Of a stretch of DNA of 64,000 nt, positions 25,367 through 33,467 are shown piece by piece. Each line of letters opens with the position of its first letter. Position 1 is the first letter of the stretch. The notes beneath the pieces were generated by a model. That model had not been told where the DNA came from and did not search any database. It worked only from the letters and a program-made list of their open reading frames with translations. Origin of the DNA: GCA-2725625 sp964574215 (GTDB taxonomy: Bacteria > Pseudomonadota > Alphaproteobacteria > Rhodospirillales > UBA2165). Made by a program: the position numbers and the translations under genes. The stretch is taken from the NCBI GenBank assembly GCA_964574215.1, contig CAZNLR010000015.1, forward strand, positions 33,149 through 97,148, given 5' to 3'.

Positions 25367-26383
25367 CTAGAAAGGCTCTTCAAGCCGCTTGGCCAAATCC
25401 TCGATATTCTCGGGCGGCCAATTGGGGATTTCCATACCGAGATGGAGACCCATTTGAGAGAGAACTTCCTTGATTTCATTTAGCGATTTACGGCCAAAGT
25501 TCGGTGTCCGCAGCATTTCCGCTTCGCTCTTCAGTACGAGATCGCCGATATAAATAATATTGTCGTTCTTGAGGCAATTGGCCGAGCGAACCGACAGTTC
25601 CAACTCATCCACCTTACGCAGCAGATTTTTGTTGAAGGGCAATTCGTCACGCGCATCTTCCTGGACGGCCAATTGGGGCTCTTCAAAATTGATGAAGAGT
25701 TGCAATTGATCCTGAAGAATCCGCGCCGCCAAGGCGACGGCATCTTCCGGAGTGACGGTGCCGTCGGTGGTCACATCCAATGCCAACTTGTCAAAGTCGG
25801 TCACCTGGCCGACCCGGGCATTATCTACTTTATAAGCAACCTTGCGGACCGGGGAAAAGACGGAATCGATCGGAATTAACCCGATGGGAGATTCTTCATC
25901 CCGGTTTTGTCCCGCCGGCACATAACCTTTACCGGTTTCTACCGTCAACTCCATCCGGAACTTCGCCCCATCATCAAGGGTGCAGATAACCAGATCGGGA
26001 TCCATGATTTCGATATCGTGGGATTCTTCGATCTGTCCGGCCGTTACTTCGCCGGGACCCGCAGCCTCCAAGATCATGCGTTTCGTTCCTTCGTTGTGGG
26101 AACGAATACCCAATGCCTTGATGTTCAGAACAATGTCGGTGACGTCCTCGTGGACGCCGGGGATGGAGGAAAACTCATGGAGAACGCCATCAATCTGAAT
26201 GGCGGTTACCGCGGCGCCCTGCAAGGACGACAACAGCACGCGCCGCAGCGCATTCCCCAAAGTCAGGCCAAAGCCACGTTCCAGCGGCTCGGCGACAATC
26301 GTCGCGCGCCGTTCCGGAATGCTTCCTTGAACCACTTCCAACTTGTTCGGTTTAATTAACTCTTGCCAATTTTTCTGAATCAC
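25367..26383 (-). CDS. rpoA: RNA polymerase alpha subunit
   Basis: 338 residues; the dimer nucleates core polymerase assembly. The N-terminal domain (about 1-235) has the assembly motif GFGLTLGNALRRVLLSSLQGAA. A linker leads to the C-terminal domain (from about 250) with two helix-hairpin-helix-type segments, ELSVRSANCLKNDNI and LRTPNFGRKSLNEIKEVL, which contacts UP elements and activators. It starts at GTG 26383. A CGGCTTCC/GGAAGCCG hairpin lies between rpsK and this gene (26431-26454) and may affect the ratio of alpha to ribosomal protein. Confidence 0.99.
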   Translation of the reverse strand: MIQKNWQELIKPNKLEVVQGSIPERRATIVAEPLERGFGLTLGNALRRVLLSSLQGAAVTAIQIDGVLHEFSSIPGVHEDVTDIVLNIKALGIRSHNEGTKRMILEAAGPGEVTAGQIEESHDIEIMDPDLVICTLDDGAKFRMELTVETGKGYVPAGQNRDEESPIGLIPIDSVFSPVRKVAYKVDNARVGQVTDFDKLALDVTTDGTVTPEDAVALAARILQDQLQLFINFEEPQLAVQEDARDELPFNKNLLRKVDELELSVRSANCLKNDNIIYIGDLVLKSEAEMLRTPNFGRKSLNEIKEVLSQMGLHLGMEIPNWPPENIEDLAKRLEEPF

Positions 26384-26430
26384 GAGTACGCCTCAATTTC
26401 GCTGTCTTAACAACGCCAAAATTATGTCTT

Positions 26431-26454
26431 CGGCTTCCCGACTTAAGGAAGCCG
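26431..26454 (-). other. Hairpin between rpsK and rpoA
   Basis: Perfect 8-base arms CGGCTTCC/GGAAGCCG with an 8-base loop lie in the 88-base gap before rpoA. No T-run follows, so it looks more like an RNA-processing or stability element than a terminator. Role inferred. Confidence 0.45.
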
Positions 26455-26471
26455 CACTACCGCCAGTCGGG

Positions 26472-26864
26472 TTAAACCCGCCGCCGCTTACGCGGACGGC
26501 ACCCGTTATGCGGAATCGGGGTAACGTCTCTAATTGCGGTGATCACGAAGCCGACAGCCTGCAATGCACGAAGCGCAGATTCGCGCCCCGAACCAGGCCC
26601 CTTGACCTCGATTTCCAGGGTTTTCATGCCGTGATCCTGCGCCTTCTTGCCGGCATCTTCGGCGGCGACCTGGGCGGCATAGGGAGTGGACTTACGCGAC
26701 CCCCTGAATCCCTGACTTCCAGCAGACGACCAGGAAATTGCATTGCCCTGGGCATCGGTGATGGTAATCAACGTATTGTTGAATGTCGCGTTCACATGGG
26801 CGACGCCGGACGTAATATTTTTCCGTTCCCGGCGGCGCGGACGCGCAGTTGCTGCTTTTGCCAT
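26472..26864 (-). CDS. rpsK: Ribosomal protein S11
   Basis: 130 residues; S11 sits in the platform of the small subunit near the E-site mRNA path. ITSGVAHVNATFNNTLITITD and the C-terminal VTPIPHNGCRPRKRRRV are diagnostic. It lies between rpsM and rpoA in the alpha operon order. The N-terminus is basic and short, as usual. The gap to rpsM is 51 bases. Confidence 0.99.
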   Translation of the reverse strand: MAKAATARPRRRERKNITSGVAHVNATFNNTLITITDAQGNAISWSSAGSQGFRGSRKSTPYAAQVAAEDAGKKAQDHGMKTLEIEVKGPGSGRESALRALQAVGFVITAIRDVTPIPHNGCRPRKRRRV

Positions 26865-26915
26865 ATCTGACCTTCGATCCTTGGTGGAAATACCCTAACC
26901 AGGGTATTTTCCTGA

Positions 26916-27293
26916 TTACCGTACTACTTTTTTCTTGCCTGCGATGGCCTTCGCCGGACCCTTACGGGTTCTGGCGTTGGTATGGGTCCGCTGTCCCCGA
27001 ACCGGCAAACCGCGCCGATGACGAAGACCGCGATAACAACCGAGGTCCATCAAGCGTTTAATGTTCATTGACGTTTCACGTCTCAGGTCACCTTCGACCT
27101 GATATTCGGCATCAATGACTTCACGAATTTTAACCACTTCGTCGTCGGTGAGTTCATGCACCCGCCGCTCAGAAGGAATGCCTGATTTCGCACAAATGTC
27201 TTTCGCATAAGTGCGGCCTATACCGAAGATATAGGTTAATGCGATTTCGACCCGTTTTTGAGTCGGAATATTTACGCCAGCGATACGAGCCAA
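26916..27293 (-). CDS. rpsM: Ribosomal protein S13
   Basis: 125 residues. S13 binds the head of the 30S subunit and bridges to 23S rRNA and L5. ARIAGVNIPTQKRVEIALTYIFGIG and the basic C-terminal RGLPVRGQRTHTNARTRKG segment are diagnostic. The start codon is TTG at 27293, which may lower its translation. It is the first gene of the alpha operon, with a near-consensus promoter about 65 bases upstream. No infA or rpmJ occurs between secY and rpsM; adk occupies that place, an alphaproteobacterial arrangement. Confidence 0.99.
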   Translation of the reverse strand: MARIAGVNIPTQKRVEIALTYIFGIGRTYAKDICAKSGIPSERRVHELTDDEVVKIREVIDAEYQVEGDLRRETSMNIKRLMDLGCYRGLRHRRGLPVRGQRTHTNARTRKGPAKAIAGKKKVVR

Positions 27294-27359
27294 AGCCCTA
27301 ACTCCTTAGCTTTAATACTAATTTACAACATTTGTCGCGGGGGTTCCCAAAGAGGCCGG

Positions 27360-27387
27360 ATTATAGGCGCAAAGCGCCTTAAGTCAA
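27360..27387 (-). promoter_or_regulatory. Near-consensus sigma-70 promoter of the alpha operon
   Basis: On the minus strand TTGACT (27387-27382) and a perfect TATAAT (27365-27360) flank a 16-base spacer. The spacer is mostly a palindrome, GGCGC-TTT-GCGCC (27378-27366). The predicted start near 27353 leaves a leader of about 60 bases before rpsM. It lets rpsM-rpsK-rpoA-rplQ be transcribed apart from the upstream spc genes. Confidence 0.75.
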
Positions 27388-27410
27388 TGCGTTAGCCTCT
27401 AAGTTTTAAA

Positions 27411-28061
27411 TCATCCGCCCTCGACAATCTCCTTAATTTGGTCAAAGACCTCATCCATCGAACCCATACCGTCGATGGTATTCAAACTTCCCCTACTATC
27501 GTAATAGGGTAAAATCGGCGCTGTCTGCTCGCGATAGGCCTGAAGCCTGGAGCGAACGGTTTCGGCATTGTCATCCGCACGCCGGGTAAATCCCGTAGAT
27601 CCGCATCTATCGCACACGCCCTCTTTTTTCGTCTGATTGAACGAATCATGATAGCCCGCGCCGCATTCCGAACAGGAAAAGCGTCCGGAAATACGCTCGA
27701 CAACGGCGTCTTCATCGACTTCCATCTGGATCACGTGATCCATGCTCAAACCTTTTTCCCCCAGCATTTTATCCAGCGCTTCGGCCTGGGCCGTGGTGCG
27801 GGGAAAACCGTCAAGAATTACGCCTTTGGCGTCTTTATGCTGATCCATTTGACCGGAAATCATATCGATGATCAGGTCATCAGGCACCAAGGAACCGGCA
27901 TCCATAAGTTCTTTGGCTTTTTTCCCGAGATCACTGCCGGATTTGACTTCCGCCCGGAGCATATCGCCCGTCGATAGCTGGACCAAGCCGTAATGCTCGA
28001 CCAAATACTCTGCTTGTGTGCCTTTACCGGCGCCTGGGGGTCCCAATAAAATCATGTTCAT
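27411..28061 (-). CDS. adk: Adenylate kinase
   Basis: 216 residues; converts ATP and AMP to two ADP. P-loop GPPGAGKGTQ lies near residues 7-16, and GFPRTTAQAEAL is the AMP site. This is a long form whose LID (about 125-160) carries four cysteines, CSEC and CDRC, for a structural zinc ion. It overlaps the secY stop by 4 bases (ATGA), so it is translated from the spc transcript, and it precedes the alpha-operon promoter. Confidence 0.98.
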   Translation of the reverse strand: MNMILLGPPGAGKGTQAEYLVEHYGLVQLSTGDMLRAEVKSGSDLGKKAKELMDAGSLVPDDLIIDMISGQMDQHKDAKGVILDGFPRTTAQAEALDKMLGEKGLSMDHVIQMEVDEDAVVERISGRFSCSECGAGYHDSFNQTKKEGVCDRCGSTGFTRRADDNAETVRSRLQAYREQTAPILPYYDSRGSLNTIDGMGSMDEVFDQIKEIVEGG

Positions 28062-29401
28062 CCCCGGCGCCCTTTCAGTCGGGATTTTTTGATCAATCCC
28101 TCATATTGATGGGCCAGGAGATGCGATTGAACCTGGGCAACCGTATCCATGGTCACGGTAACAACGATGAGCAAACTGGTGCCGCCAAAGAAAAACGGCA
28201 CGGAAAAACGCGATATCAGCATTTCCGGCAATAATGCGACGATCACCAGATAGGCGGCGCCGACAACCGTCAGCCGGGTCAACACGTATTCCAAATATTC
28301 GGCGGTATTTTTGCCCGGCCTGATACCGGGGATAAAGCCGCCGTATTTTTTCAAATTGTCCGCCGTTTCCTCGGGATTAAACACCACCGAGGTATAGAAA
28401 AAGGCGAAAAAGGCGATCAGCAGACTGTAAGTCAAATTGTACGCAAATTGACCGCGGCCCATATAAGCCGAGACCGTCGTCAACCATTCGGGTCCGGTAT
28501 TGGCCATCAGGCTGATGACCGTGGTGGGCATCAGCAAAAGAGACGACGCAAAAATCAGCGGAATAACGCCCGATGTGTTGATTTTAAGCGGTAGATGGGA
28601 GCTTTCGCCACCATACATTTTGTTGCCTTGCTGGCGCTTGGGGTACTGAACGATCAGCCGCCGCTGCGCCCGTTCGACCCAGACGATGGCGTAAATGACG
28701 ATCACCGCCATCACCAGCAAAAAGGCGATAAATCCGGTGGACAACGCCCCGGTGCGGCCAAGTTCCAACGTACCGGCCAAAGCGCTGGGCAAACCGGCGA
28801 CAATACCGGAGAAAATGATCAGGGAGATACCGTTACCGACGCCGCGGGCGGTGATTTGCTCACCCAGCCACATGAGGAAAATCGTACCGCCGACCAGGGT
28901 AACCACCGTGGTAAAACGGAAAAAGGCGCCGGGATCGATCACGGCAGCGCCGGCGGAACTGGTCATGCCCTCAATCCCCACGGCAATACCGTAAGCCTGC
29001 ATGGTCGCGATCAGCACCGTCAGATACCGGGTATATTGATTAATTTTTTTGCGGCCCTGTTCACCTTCTTTCTTGAGCTGTGCCATGGAAGGTGAAATCG
29101 ACGTCATCAGCTGCATAATAATGGCCGCCGAAATGTACGGCATAATATTCAAGGCGAAAATGGTCATCCGGCCCAAGGCGCCACCGGCGAACATGTTGAA
29201 CATGCCCAGAATACCGCCTGCCTGCTGACGGAAAATATCTTCGAGGATAACGGGATCAATGCCCGGCAGCGGAATATAGGTACCCAGCCGATAGACGATC
29301 AATGCACCCAGCGTAAACCACAGGCGCTTTTTGAGCTCGGTCGCCTTGTTAAAGGCGCCGAAGTTCATATTAGCGGCAAGTTGTTCGGCGGCTGAGGCCA
29401 T
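28058..29401 (-). CDS. secY: Protein translocase channel SecY
   Basis: A 447-residue inner-membrane protein with ten predicted helices, the pore of the Sec translocon with SecE (encoded at 55514) and SecG. Family motifs include GIDPVILEDIFRQQAGGILGMFNMFAGGAL (plug region) and QGRKKINQYTRYLTV. A GGAGAG ribosome-binding site precedes the ATG. It lies between rplO and adk, 40 bases from rplO. Confidence 0.99.
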   Translation of the reverse strand: MASAAEQLAANMNFGAFNKATELKKRLWFTLGALIVYRLGTYIPLPGIDPVILEDIFRQQAGGILGMFNMFAGGALGRMTIFALNIMPYISAAIIMQLMTSISPSMAQLKKEGEQGRKKINQYTRYLTVLIATMQAYGIAVGIEGMTSSAGAAVIDPGAFFRFTTVVTLVGGTIFLMWLGEQITARGVGNGISLIIFSGIVAGLPSALAGTLELGRTGALSTGFIAFLLVMAVIVIYAIVWVERAQRRLIVQYPKRQQGNKMYGGESSHLPLKINTSGVIPLIFASSLLLMPTTVISLMANTGPEWLTTVSAYMGRGQFAYNLTYSLLIAFFAFFYTSVVFNPEETADNLKKYGGFIPGIRPGKNTAEYLEYVLTRLTVVGAAYLVIVALLPEMLISRFSVPFFFGGTSLLIVVTVTMDTVAQVQSHLLAHQYEGLIKKSRLKGRRG

Positions 29402-29441
29402 GATCTCTCCGGAATTCCTACTTATTCGTTACCAGAAACCG

Positions 29442-30041
29442 CTATTCTTCGGTTTCTTTGCTGTCGGCGTCATCACCGTCGGCATCATCACCAGCAGCGT
29501 CTTTTTTCTTCGCCGGTACTGCGGCAGCTTTCTTGGCTTTCGTTTTGGCGGATTTTTCCTGCGCTTCAAGTTCCACCTTGGTGGCTTCCGGCAGGATTAC
29601 TTTTCCACCGGCTTTTTCCACCGCGGCAATTGCCGATTTGGAGGCACCGGCGACTTCGATGGTAACGCCGGCTTTCAATTCTCCTTGGCCCAACAAGCGG
29701 ACGCCGTCGCGGTTGTTGGACACCAATCCGGCCGCCGCCATGGTTTCCGCGTTGACGGGACCCTTGGCATCCAGCTTTTTGTCATCGATCGCTTTTTGCA
29801 GCCGGCCGATATTCACGATTTCATACTTTTTGGCGAAAATATTGGTGAAGCCGCGTTTGGGCGTCCGTCGGTAGATCGGCATCTGGCCGCCTTCGAAACC
29901 AATTAAAGACACGCCACTGCGCGATTTCTGGCCCTTGACACCCCGGCCGCCGGTCTCACCGGTTCCGGATCCTTCTCCCCGGCCAACCCGTTTCCGGGCC
30001 TTGCGGGATCCTTCATTATCGCGAATTTCGTTTAGTCTCAT
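29442..30041 (-). CDS. rplO: Ribosomal protein L15 with long C-terminal tail
   Basis: L15 helps late 50S assembly. The conserved MRLNEIRDNEGSRKARKRVGRGEGSG start and the GFEGGQMPIYRRTPKRGF core are present. ATG 30041 with AGGA upstream is preferred to the TTG at 30047. At 199 residues it is about 45-50 longer than typical bacterial L15. The excess is a low-complexity tail, first Lys/Ala-rich and then Asp/Glu-rich (GDDADGDDADSKETEE). The core appears intact, so the tail is probably disordered. Confidence 0.97.
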   Translation of the reverse strand: MRLNEIRDNEGSRKARKRVGRGEGSGTGETGGRGVKGQKSRSGVSLIGFEGGQMPIYRRTPKRGFTNIFAKKYEIVNIGRLQKAIDDKKLDAKGPVNAETMAAAGLVSNNRDGVRLLGQGELKAGVTIEVAGASKSAIAAVEKAGGKVILPEATKVELEAQEKSAKTKAKKAAAVPAKKKDAAGDDADGDDADSKETEE

Positions 30042-30083
30042 CGTCAAAATCCTACCTGCACACCAATATCCTGGGTGCCGGCT

Positions 30084-30278
30084 CTAAGCGTTTTCTTCGA
30101 CCCGCACCAGATGATGCACCTTGTTGATCATGCCGCGAACTGACGGCGTGTCTTCAAGGGTGCGGGTGCGGTTCATTTTGTTGAGGCCAAGACCGATTAA
30201 GGTCTGGCGCTGATCCTTGCGGCGGCCGATGGGGCTGCCGATCTGGGTAACCGTAACTGTTTTGCTGGAACCGGCCAT
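30084..30278 (-). CDS. rpmD: Ribosomal protein L30
   Basis: 64 residues from ATG 30278; a TTG five codons upstream is less likely because GGAG lies about 10 bases before this ATG. TVTQIGSPIGRRKDQRQTLIGLGLNKMNRTRTL is the L30 fold signature. It occupies its usual place between rpsE and rplO in the spc operon. Confidence 0.97.
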   Translation of the reverse strand: MAGSSKTVTVTQIGSPIGRRKDQRQTLIGLGLNKMNRTRTLEDTPSVRGMINKVHHLVRVEENA

Positions 30279-30309
30279 CCTACTATTCTCCAATACCTAC
30301 TCTTCGGAC

Positions 30310-30921
30310 CTACTCTTTAACCGCGGCCGAACCGTCGCGGCGGCCAACGATATCGCTGACTTTTTTGCCCCGCTTGGCGGCAATGGCACGCGGTGATGCC
30401 AGATTCTCGAGGGCATCGAAGGTCGCTTTAATCATGTTGTGCGGATTGGCCGTACCGTTCGACTTGGCGACCACGTCCTGGACGCCGAGAGATTCGAATA
30501 CCGCGCGCATGGGACCACCGGCAATCACACCGGTACCCGGAGGCGCCGCACGAACGACGACTTTACCGGCGCCGAACCGGCCCTTGACGTCATGGTGCAA
30601 TGTTCTTCCTTCCCGCAGCGGCACGCGAACGAGCTTGCGCTTGGCCGCTTCGGTCGCTTTGCGAATGGCTTCGGGAACTTCGCGGGCTTTGCCGGCGCCG
30701 TGACCGACACGGCCACGCCCGTCACCGACGACCACAATCGCGGCGAAACCGAACCGGCGGCCACCTTTGACCACTTTGGCGACCCGGTTAATGCCGACCA
30801 GTTTTTCGATTAATTCGTTTTCTTCCCGGTCGCCGCGTTGACCACGTGAATCGCGTTGACCGCGTGAATCGCGCTGACCACGGGAATCGCGTTGGCCGCG
30901 GGGGTTTGGTGTTTGAGCCAT
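30310..30921 (-). CDS. rpsE: Ribosomal protein S5 with N-terminal RGQRDS repeats
   Basis: 203 residues. S5 shapes the mRNA entry side of the 30S subunit and affects decoding accuracy. The S5 core begins near ELIEKLVGINRVAKVVKGGRRFGFAAIVVVGDG and includes GTGVIAGGPMRAVFE. Ahead of it, residues 8-31 are a tandem hexapeptide, RGQRDS three times and then RGQRGD, encoded by an 18-base repeat. Such an arginine-rich extension is probably disordered and RNA-binding. Confidence 0.98.
   Translation of the reverse strand: MAQTPNPRGQRDSRGQRDSRGQRDSRGQRGDREENELIEKLVGINRVAKVVKGGRRFGFAAIVVVGDGRGRVGHGAGKAREVPEAIRKATEAAKRKLVRVPLREGRTLHHDVKGRFGAGKVVVRAAPPGTGVIAGGPMRAVFESLGVQDVVAKSNGTANPHNMIKATFDALENLASPRAIAAKRGKKVSDIVGRRDGSAAVKE
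30829..30900 (-). repeat. 18-base tandem repeat inside rpsE
   Basis: Four consecutive near-identical 18-base units encode RGQRDS-RGQRDS-RGQRDS-RGQRGD at residues 8-31 of S5. The units differ at a few wobble positions, so the array is not freshly expanded throughout. Copy number could change by slippage without shifting frame. Confidence 0.75.
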
Positions 30922-30933
30922 ATTCAGCTACTC

Positions 30934-31296
30934 CTAGAACGCCAGACCGCTTTCGCGGGCCGCTTCGGCCAGGGCTTTTACCCGGCCATGATAAAGATAT
31001 CCGCCACGGTCGAAGACAACGACCTCGACACCCGCCTTTTTGGCGCGCTCGGCGACAAGTTTGCCGACTTCACCGGCAGCTTCTATGCCGGCGCCGTTTT
31101 TCACCTTGCCCTTGATGTCCTTATCGAGCGTCGATGCGGCGGCAAGGGTTGCGCCTTCATTGTCGTCGATCACCTGGGCGTAAATATGTTTACCGGAACG
31201 GTACACCGAAAGACGCATGCGGCCTTTATTGACCTTGCGTACGCGTGCGCTCGTCCGTTTCCTGCGCCGGTTAAAAAGTTGCTTGGAGCTTTTCAT
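30934..31296 (-). CDS. rplR: Ribosomal protein L18
   Basis: 120 residues; L18 brings 5S rRNA into the 50S subunit together with L5. The basic start MKSSKQLFNRRRKRTSARVRK and the RLSVYRSGKHIYAQVIDD core are typical, and the end YHGRVKALAEAARESGLAF is the family C-terminus. It lies 12 bases from rpsE and 3 from rplF, in one message. Confidence 0.99.
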   Translation of the reverse strand: MKSSKQLFNRRRKRTSARVRKVNKGRMRLSVYRSGKHIYAQVIDDNEGATLAAASTLDKDIKGKVKNGAGIEAAGEVGKLVAERAKKAGVEVVVFDRGGYLYHGRVKALAEAARESGLAF

Positions 31297-31299
31297 GGC

Positions 31300-31833
31300 C
31301 TACTTCTTCTTTCCTTCCTTACGCAGGATGAGCTCATCCTTATATTTCACGCCTTTGCCTTTATAGGGTTCCGGCGGACGATAGGAGCGAATTTTGGCGG
31401 CAACGCTGCCGACTTGCTGCTTATCCGCGCCGGAGATGGCGATTTCATTCTGCGTTTCACAAGCGATTGTTATGCCTTCCGGAATGGGATGGCGGATTTC
31501 ATGGCTATAGCCCAACTGCAGCACCAAATCCTTACCCTGGACCTGGGCCCGGTAGCCGACGCCATTCACTTCCAGTTCCTTTTTGAAACCAACGCTGACG
31601 CCTTCAACGATATTGCCGGCGAGGGAGCGGAAGGTTCCCCACATCTTGCGGGCGCGCAACGTTTCATTAACCGGCTTCACCCACAGTTTGTCGCCCTCGA
31701 GACTTGGTTCGACTTCGGGAGCGAAGGTCAGGCTTAGCTCGCCGAGCTTGCCCTTCGCTTTCATTTCATTGTCGACCAGTTCGACGGTCACGCCATCAGG
31801 AACTTCGACAGGTGTTAATCCAATTCGCGACAT
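31300..31833 (-). CDS. rplF: Ribosomal protein L6
   Basis: 177 residues, two related domains as usual. L6 is near the factor-binding site of the 50S subunit. MSRIGLTPVEVPDGVTVEL starts the first repeat, and the C-terminal RPPEPYKGKGVKYKDELILRKEGKKK holds the conserved PEPYKGKGI-type motif. It is in the spc order between rpsH and rplR. Confidence 0.99.
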   Translation of the reverse strand: MSRIGLTPVEVPDGVTVELVDNEMKAKGKLGELSLTFAPEVEPSLEGDKLWVKPVNETLRARKMWGTFRSLAGNIVEGVSVGFKKELEVNGVGYRAQVQGKDLVLQLGYSHEIRHPIPEGITIACETQNEIAISGADKQQVGSVAAKIRSYRPPEPYKGKGVKYKDELILRKEGKKK

Positions 31834-31856
31834 TTCGACTGTGCCTCCTCAGTTCC

Positions 31857-32255
31857 CTAAAATACGTGGCACAAAACTTCGCCGCCAACATTGGCGTCGC
31901 GTGCTTCGGCATCCGACATCACGCCCTGGGGCGTCGAAAGAATGGAAATGCCGAGACCGTTATAAACACGCGGCAATTCCTTAATCTTCGAATAGACCCG
32001 GCAACCGGGGCGCGATACGCGATTGATTTCCTTAATTACCGGTTCGCCATCGAAATATTTCAACTCGATGGTGATTTCGTCGATACCCGCACGAACATTG
32101 TTGCGTTTGTAGTCGCGAATAAATCCTTCGCGCTTCAAAACATCCAACAAGTTGGCGCGCAAATTCGACGCCGGCGTCGTAATGCTACCTTTCCCGGCCC
32201 TTTGGCCATTGCGGATTCTCGTTAACAGGTCCGCGACGGGATCACTCATAGACAT
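31857..32255 (-). CDS. rpsH: Ribosomal protein S8
   Basis: 132 residues; S8 binds helix 21 of 16S rRNA and in E. coli represses the spc operon by binding its mRNA near rplE. SDPVADLLTRIRNGQRAG and the C-terminal GLGISILSTPQGVMSDAEARDANVGGEVLCHVF are diagnostic. Of two ATGs two codons apart, 32255 has GGAGG at a 9-base spacing and is preferred. I could not verify an S8-binding structure upstream. Confidence 0.99.
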   Translation of the reverse strand: MSMSDPVADLLTRIRNGQRAGKGSITTPASNLRANLLDVLKREGFIRDYKRNNVRAGIDEITIELKYFDGEPVIKEINRVSRPGCRVYSKIKELPRVYNGLGISILSTPQGVMSDAEARDANVGGEVLCHVF

Positions 32256-32270
32256 ATGTGTGTTCCTCCG

Positions 32271-32576
32271 TTACCAGCTAGACTTAACCATGCCCGGAAT
32301 CTGACCAAAGGCGGCCAGTTCACGTAAGGCAATACGGGACAGACGGAATTTGCGGTAATTTCCGCGGCCTCGGCCCGATACATCGCACCGTAGGCGCACC
32401 CGATTGGGTGATGAATTCCGGGGCAGCTGCGCCAACTTCAACTGGGCGTTGAAGCGCTCCTCGGGCGACAAGGAATGATCCTTGGTAATCGCCTTCAAAG
32501 CCGCCCGCTTGGCCGCATATTTCTGCGCCAATTTGATGCGTTTTTTGTTTCTTTCGACGACACTTTTTTTCGCCAT
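32271..32576 (-). CDS. rpsN: Ribosomal protein S14 (zinc-free long form)
   Basis: 101 residues, the length of the type lacking the CxxC zinc ribbon. Only one cysteine (LRCDVSGRGRG) is present, so it does not bind zinc as the short form does. The conserved LPRNSSPNRVRLRCDVSGRGRGNYRKFRLSR stretch is clear. It lies between rplE and rpsH in the spc operon. Confidence 0.99.
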   Translation of the reverse strand: MAKKSVVERNKKRIKLAQKYAAKRAALKAITKDHSLSPEERFNAQLKLAQLPRNSSPNRVRLRCDVSGRGRGNYRKFRLSRIALRELAAFGQIPGMVKSSW

Positions 32577-32599
32577 TTTAAAGGGCTCCGTCCGTCCGG

Positions 32600-33139
32600 T
32601 TAATTGGTGAAAGGCATGTTGAATCCGCGCAGAAGCTCAATCGCCTCTTCATCGGAATTCGCCGTTGTGCAAATCACAACGTTCATGCCGCGAATTTGAT
32701 CGACTTTGTCGTAATTGATCTCGGGGAACACAATTTGTTCCTTGATGCCGAGAGCGAAATTACCGCGTCCGTCGAAACTTTTGGGTGAAATGCCACGGAA
32801 ATCTCGGACCCGAGGCAAAGCGATCGAAATTAAGCGATCGAGAAATTCATACATGCGTTCACCGCGCAACGTCACTTTGCAGCCGACCGTCATGCCATCA
32901 CGCAGCTTAAATGCAGCGATGGATTTACGCGATTTGGTGATCACCGGCTTTTGTCCGGCAATCAGCATCATTTCCTCGTAGGGCGCATCGATTTTCTTGC
33001 GGTCCTGCGAGGCTTCACCGACACCCATATTGATAATGATCTTCTCAAGTTTGGGTACCTGCAGTTCGTTTTTGTAATCAAACCGCGAAATTAACGCCGG
33101 TTTGATTTCAGAGGTGAACGCTTCTTTTAAACGAGCCAT
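32600..33139 (-). CDS. rplE: Ribosomal protein L5
   Basis: 179 residues; L5 carries 5S rRNA into the ribosome and contacts P-site tRNA. KLEKIIINMGVGEASQDRK and the C-terminal FPEINYDKVDQIRGMNVVICTTANSDEEAIELLRGFNMPF are diagnostic. The family's usual length and start are kept. It lies 10 bases after rplX. Confidence 0.99.
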   Translation of the reverse strand: MARLKEAFTSEIKPALISRFDYKNELQVPKLEKIIINMGVGEASQDRKKIDAPYEEMMLIAGQKPVITKSRKSIAAFKLRDGMTVGCKVTLRGERMYEFLDRLISIALPRVRDFRGISPKSFDGRGNFALGIKEQIVFPEINYDKVDQIRGMNVVICTTANSDEEAIELLRGFNMPFTN

Positions 33140-33149
33140 CTCACTACAC

Positions 33150-33467
33150 CTATATATCGATCACTTCGCCGGAACGCTTGGCATAACGGACCTTGCGGCC
33201 GCCTTCGAGCGTTTTAAAACCGACGCGGACCGCATTGTTGTCCTTCGGATCAATGTGAGCCAAATTGGAAATGTGGATCGACGCTTCCTTCTCGACGATG
33301 CCGCCGGTGCCCGCCTGCGACGGCGCGGTATGGCGTTTCACCATATTGACACCTTGCACAATGGCGCGCTGGCTTTCGGGAATCATCTTCAGGATTTCGC
33401 CGGTCTTGCCCTTGTCCTTACCGCTCAGGACAATCACCCGGTCATCTTTTCTGAATTTACTCGCCAT
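33150..33467 (-). CDS. rplX: Ribosomal protein L24
   Basis: 105 residues with an N-terminal KOW motif (FRKDDRVIVLSGKDKGKTGEILKM). L24 starts 50S assembly by binding the 5' end of 23S rRNA. VNMVKRHTAPSQAGTGGIVEKEASIHISNL is conserved. Its start shares a base with the rplN stop at 33467, so the two are probably coupled. Confidence 0.99.
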   Translation of the reverse strand: MASKFRKDDRVIVLSGKDKGKTGEILKMIPESQRAIVQGVNMVKRHTAPSQAGTGGIVEKEASIHISNLAHIDPKDNNAVRVGFKTLEGGRKVRYAKRSGEVIDI

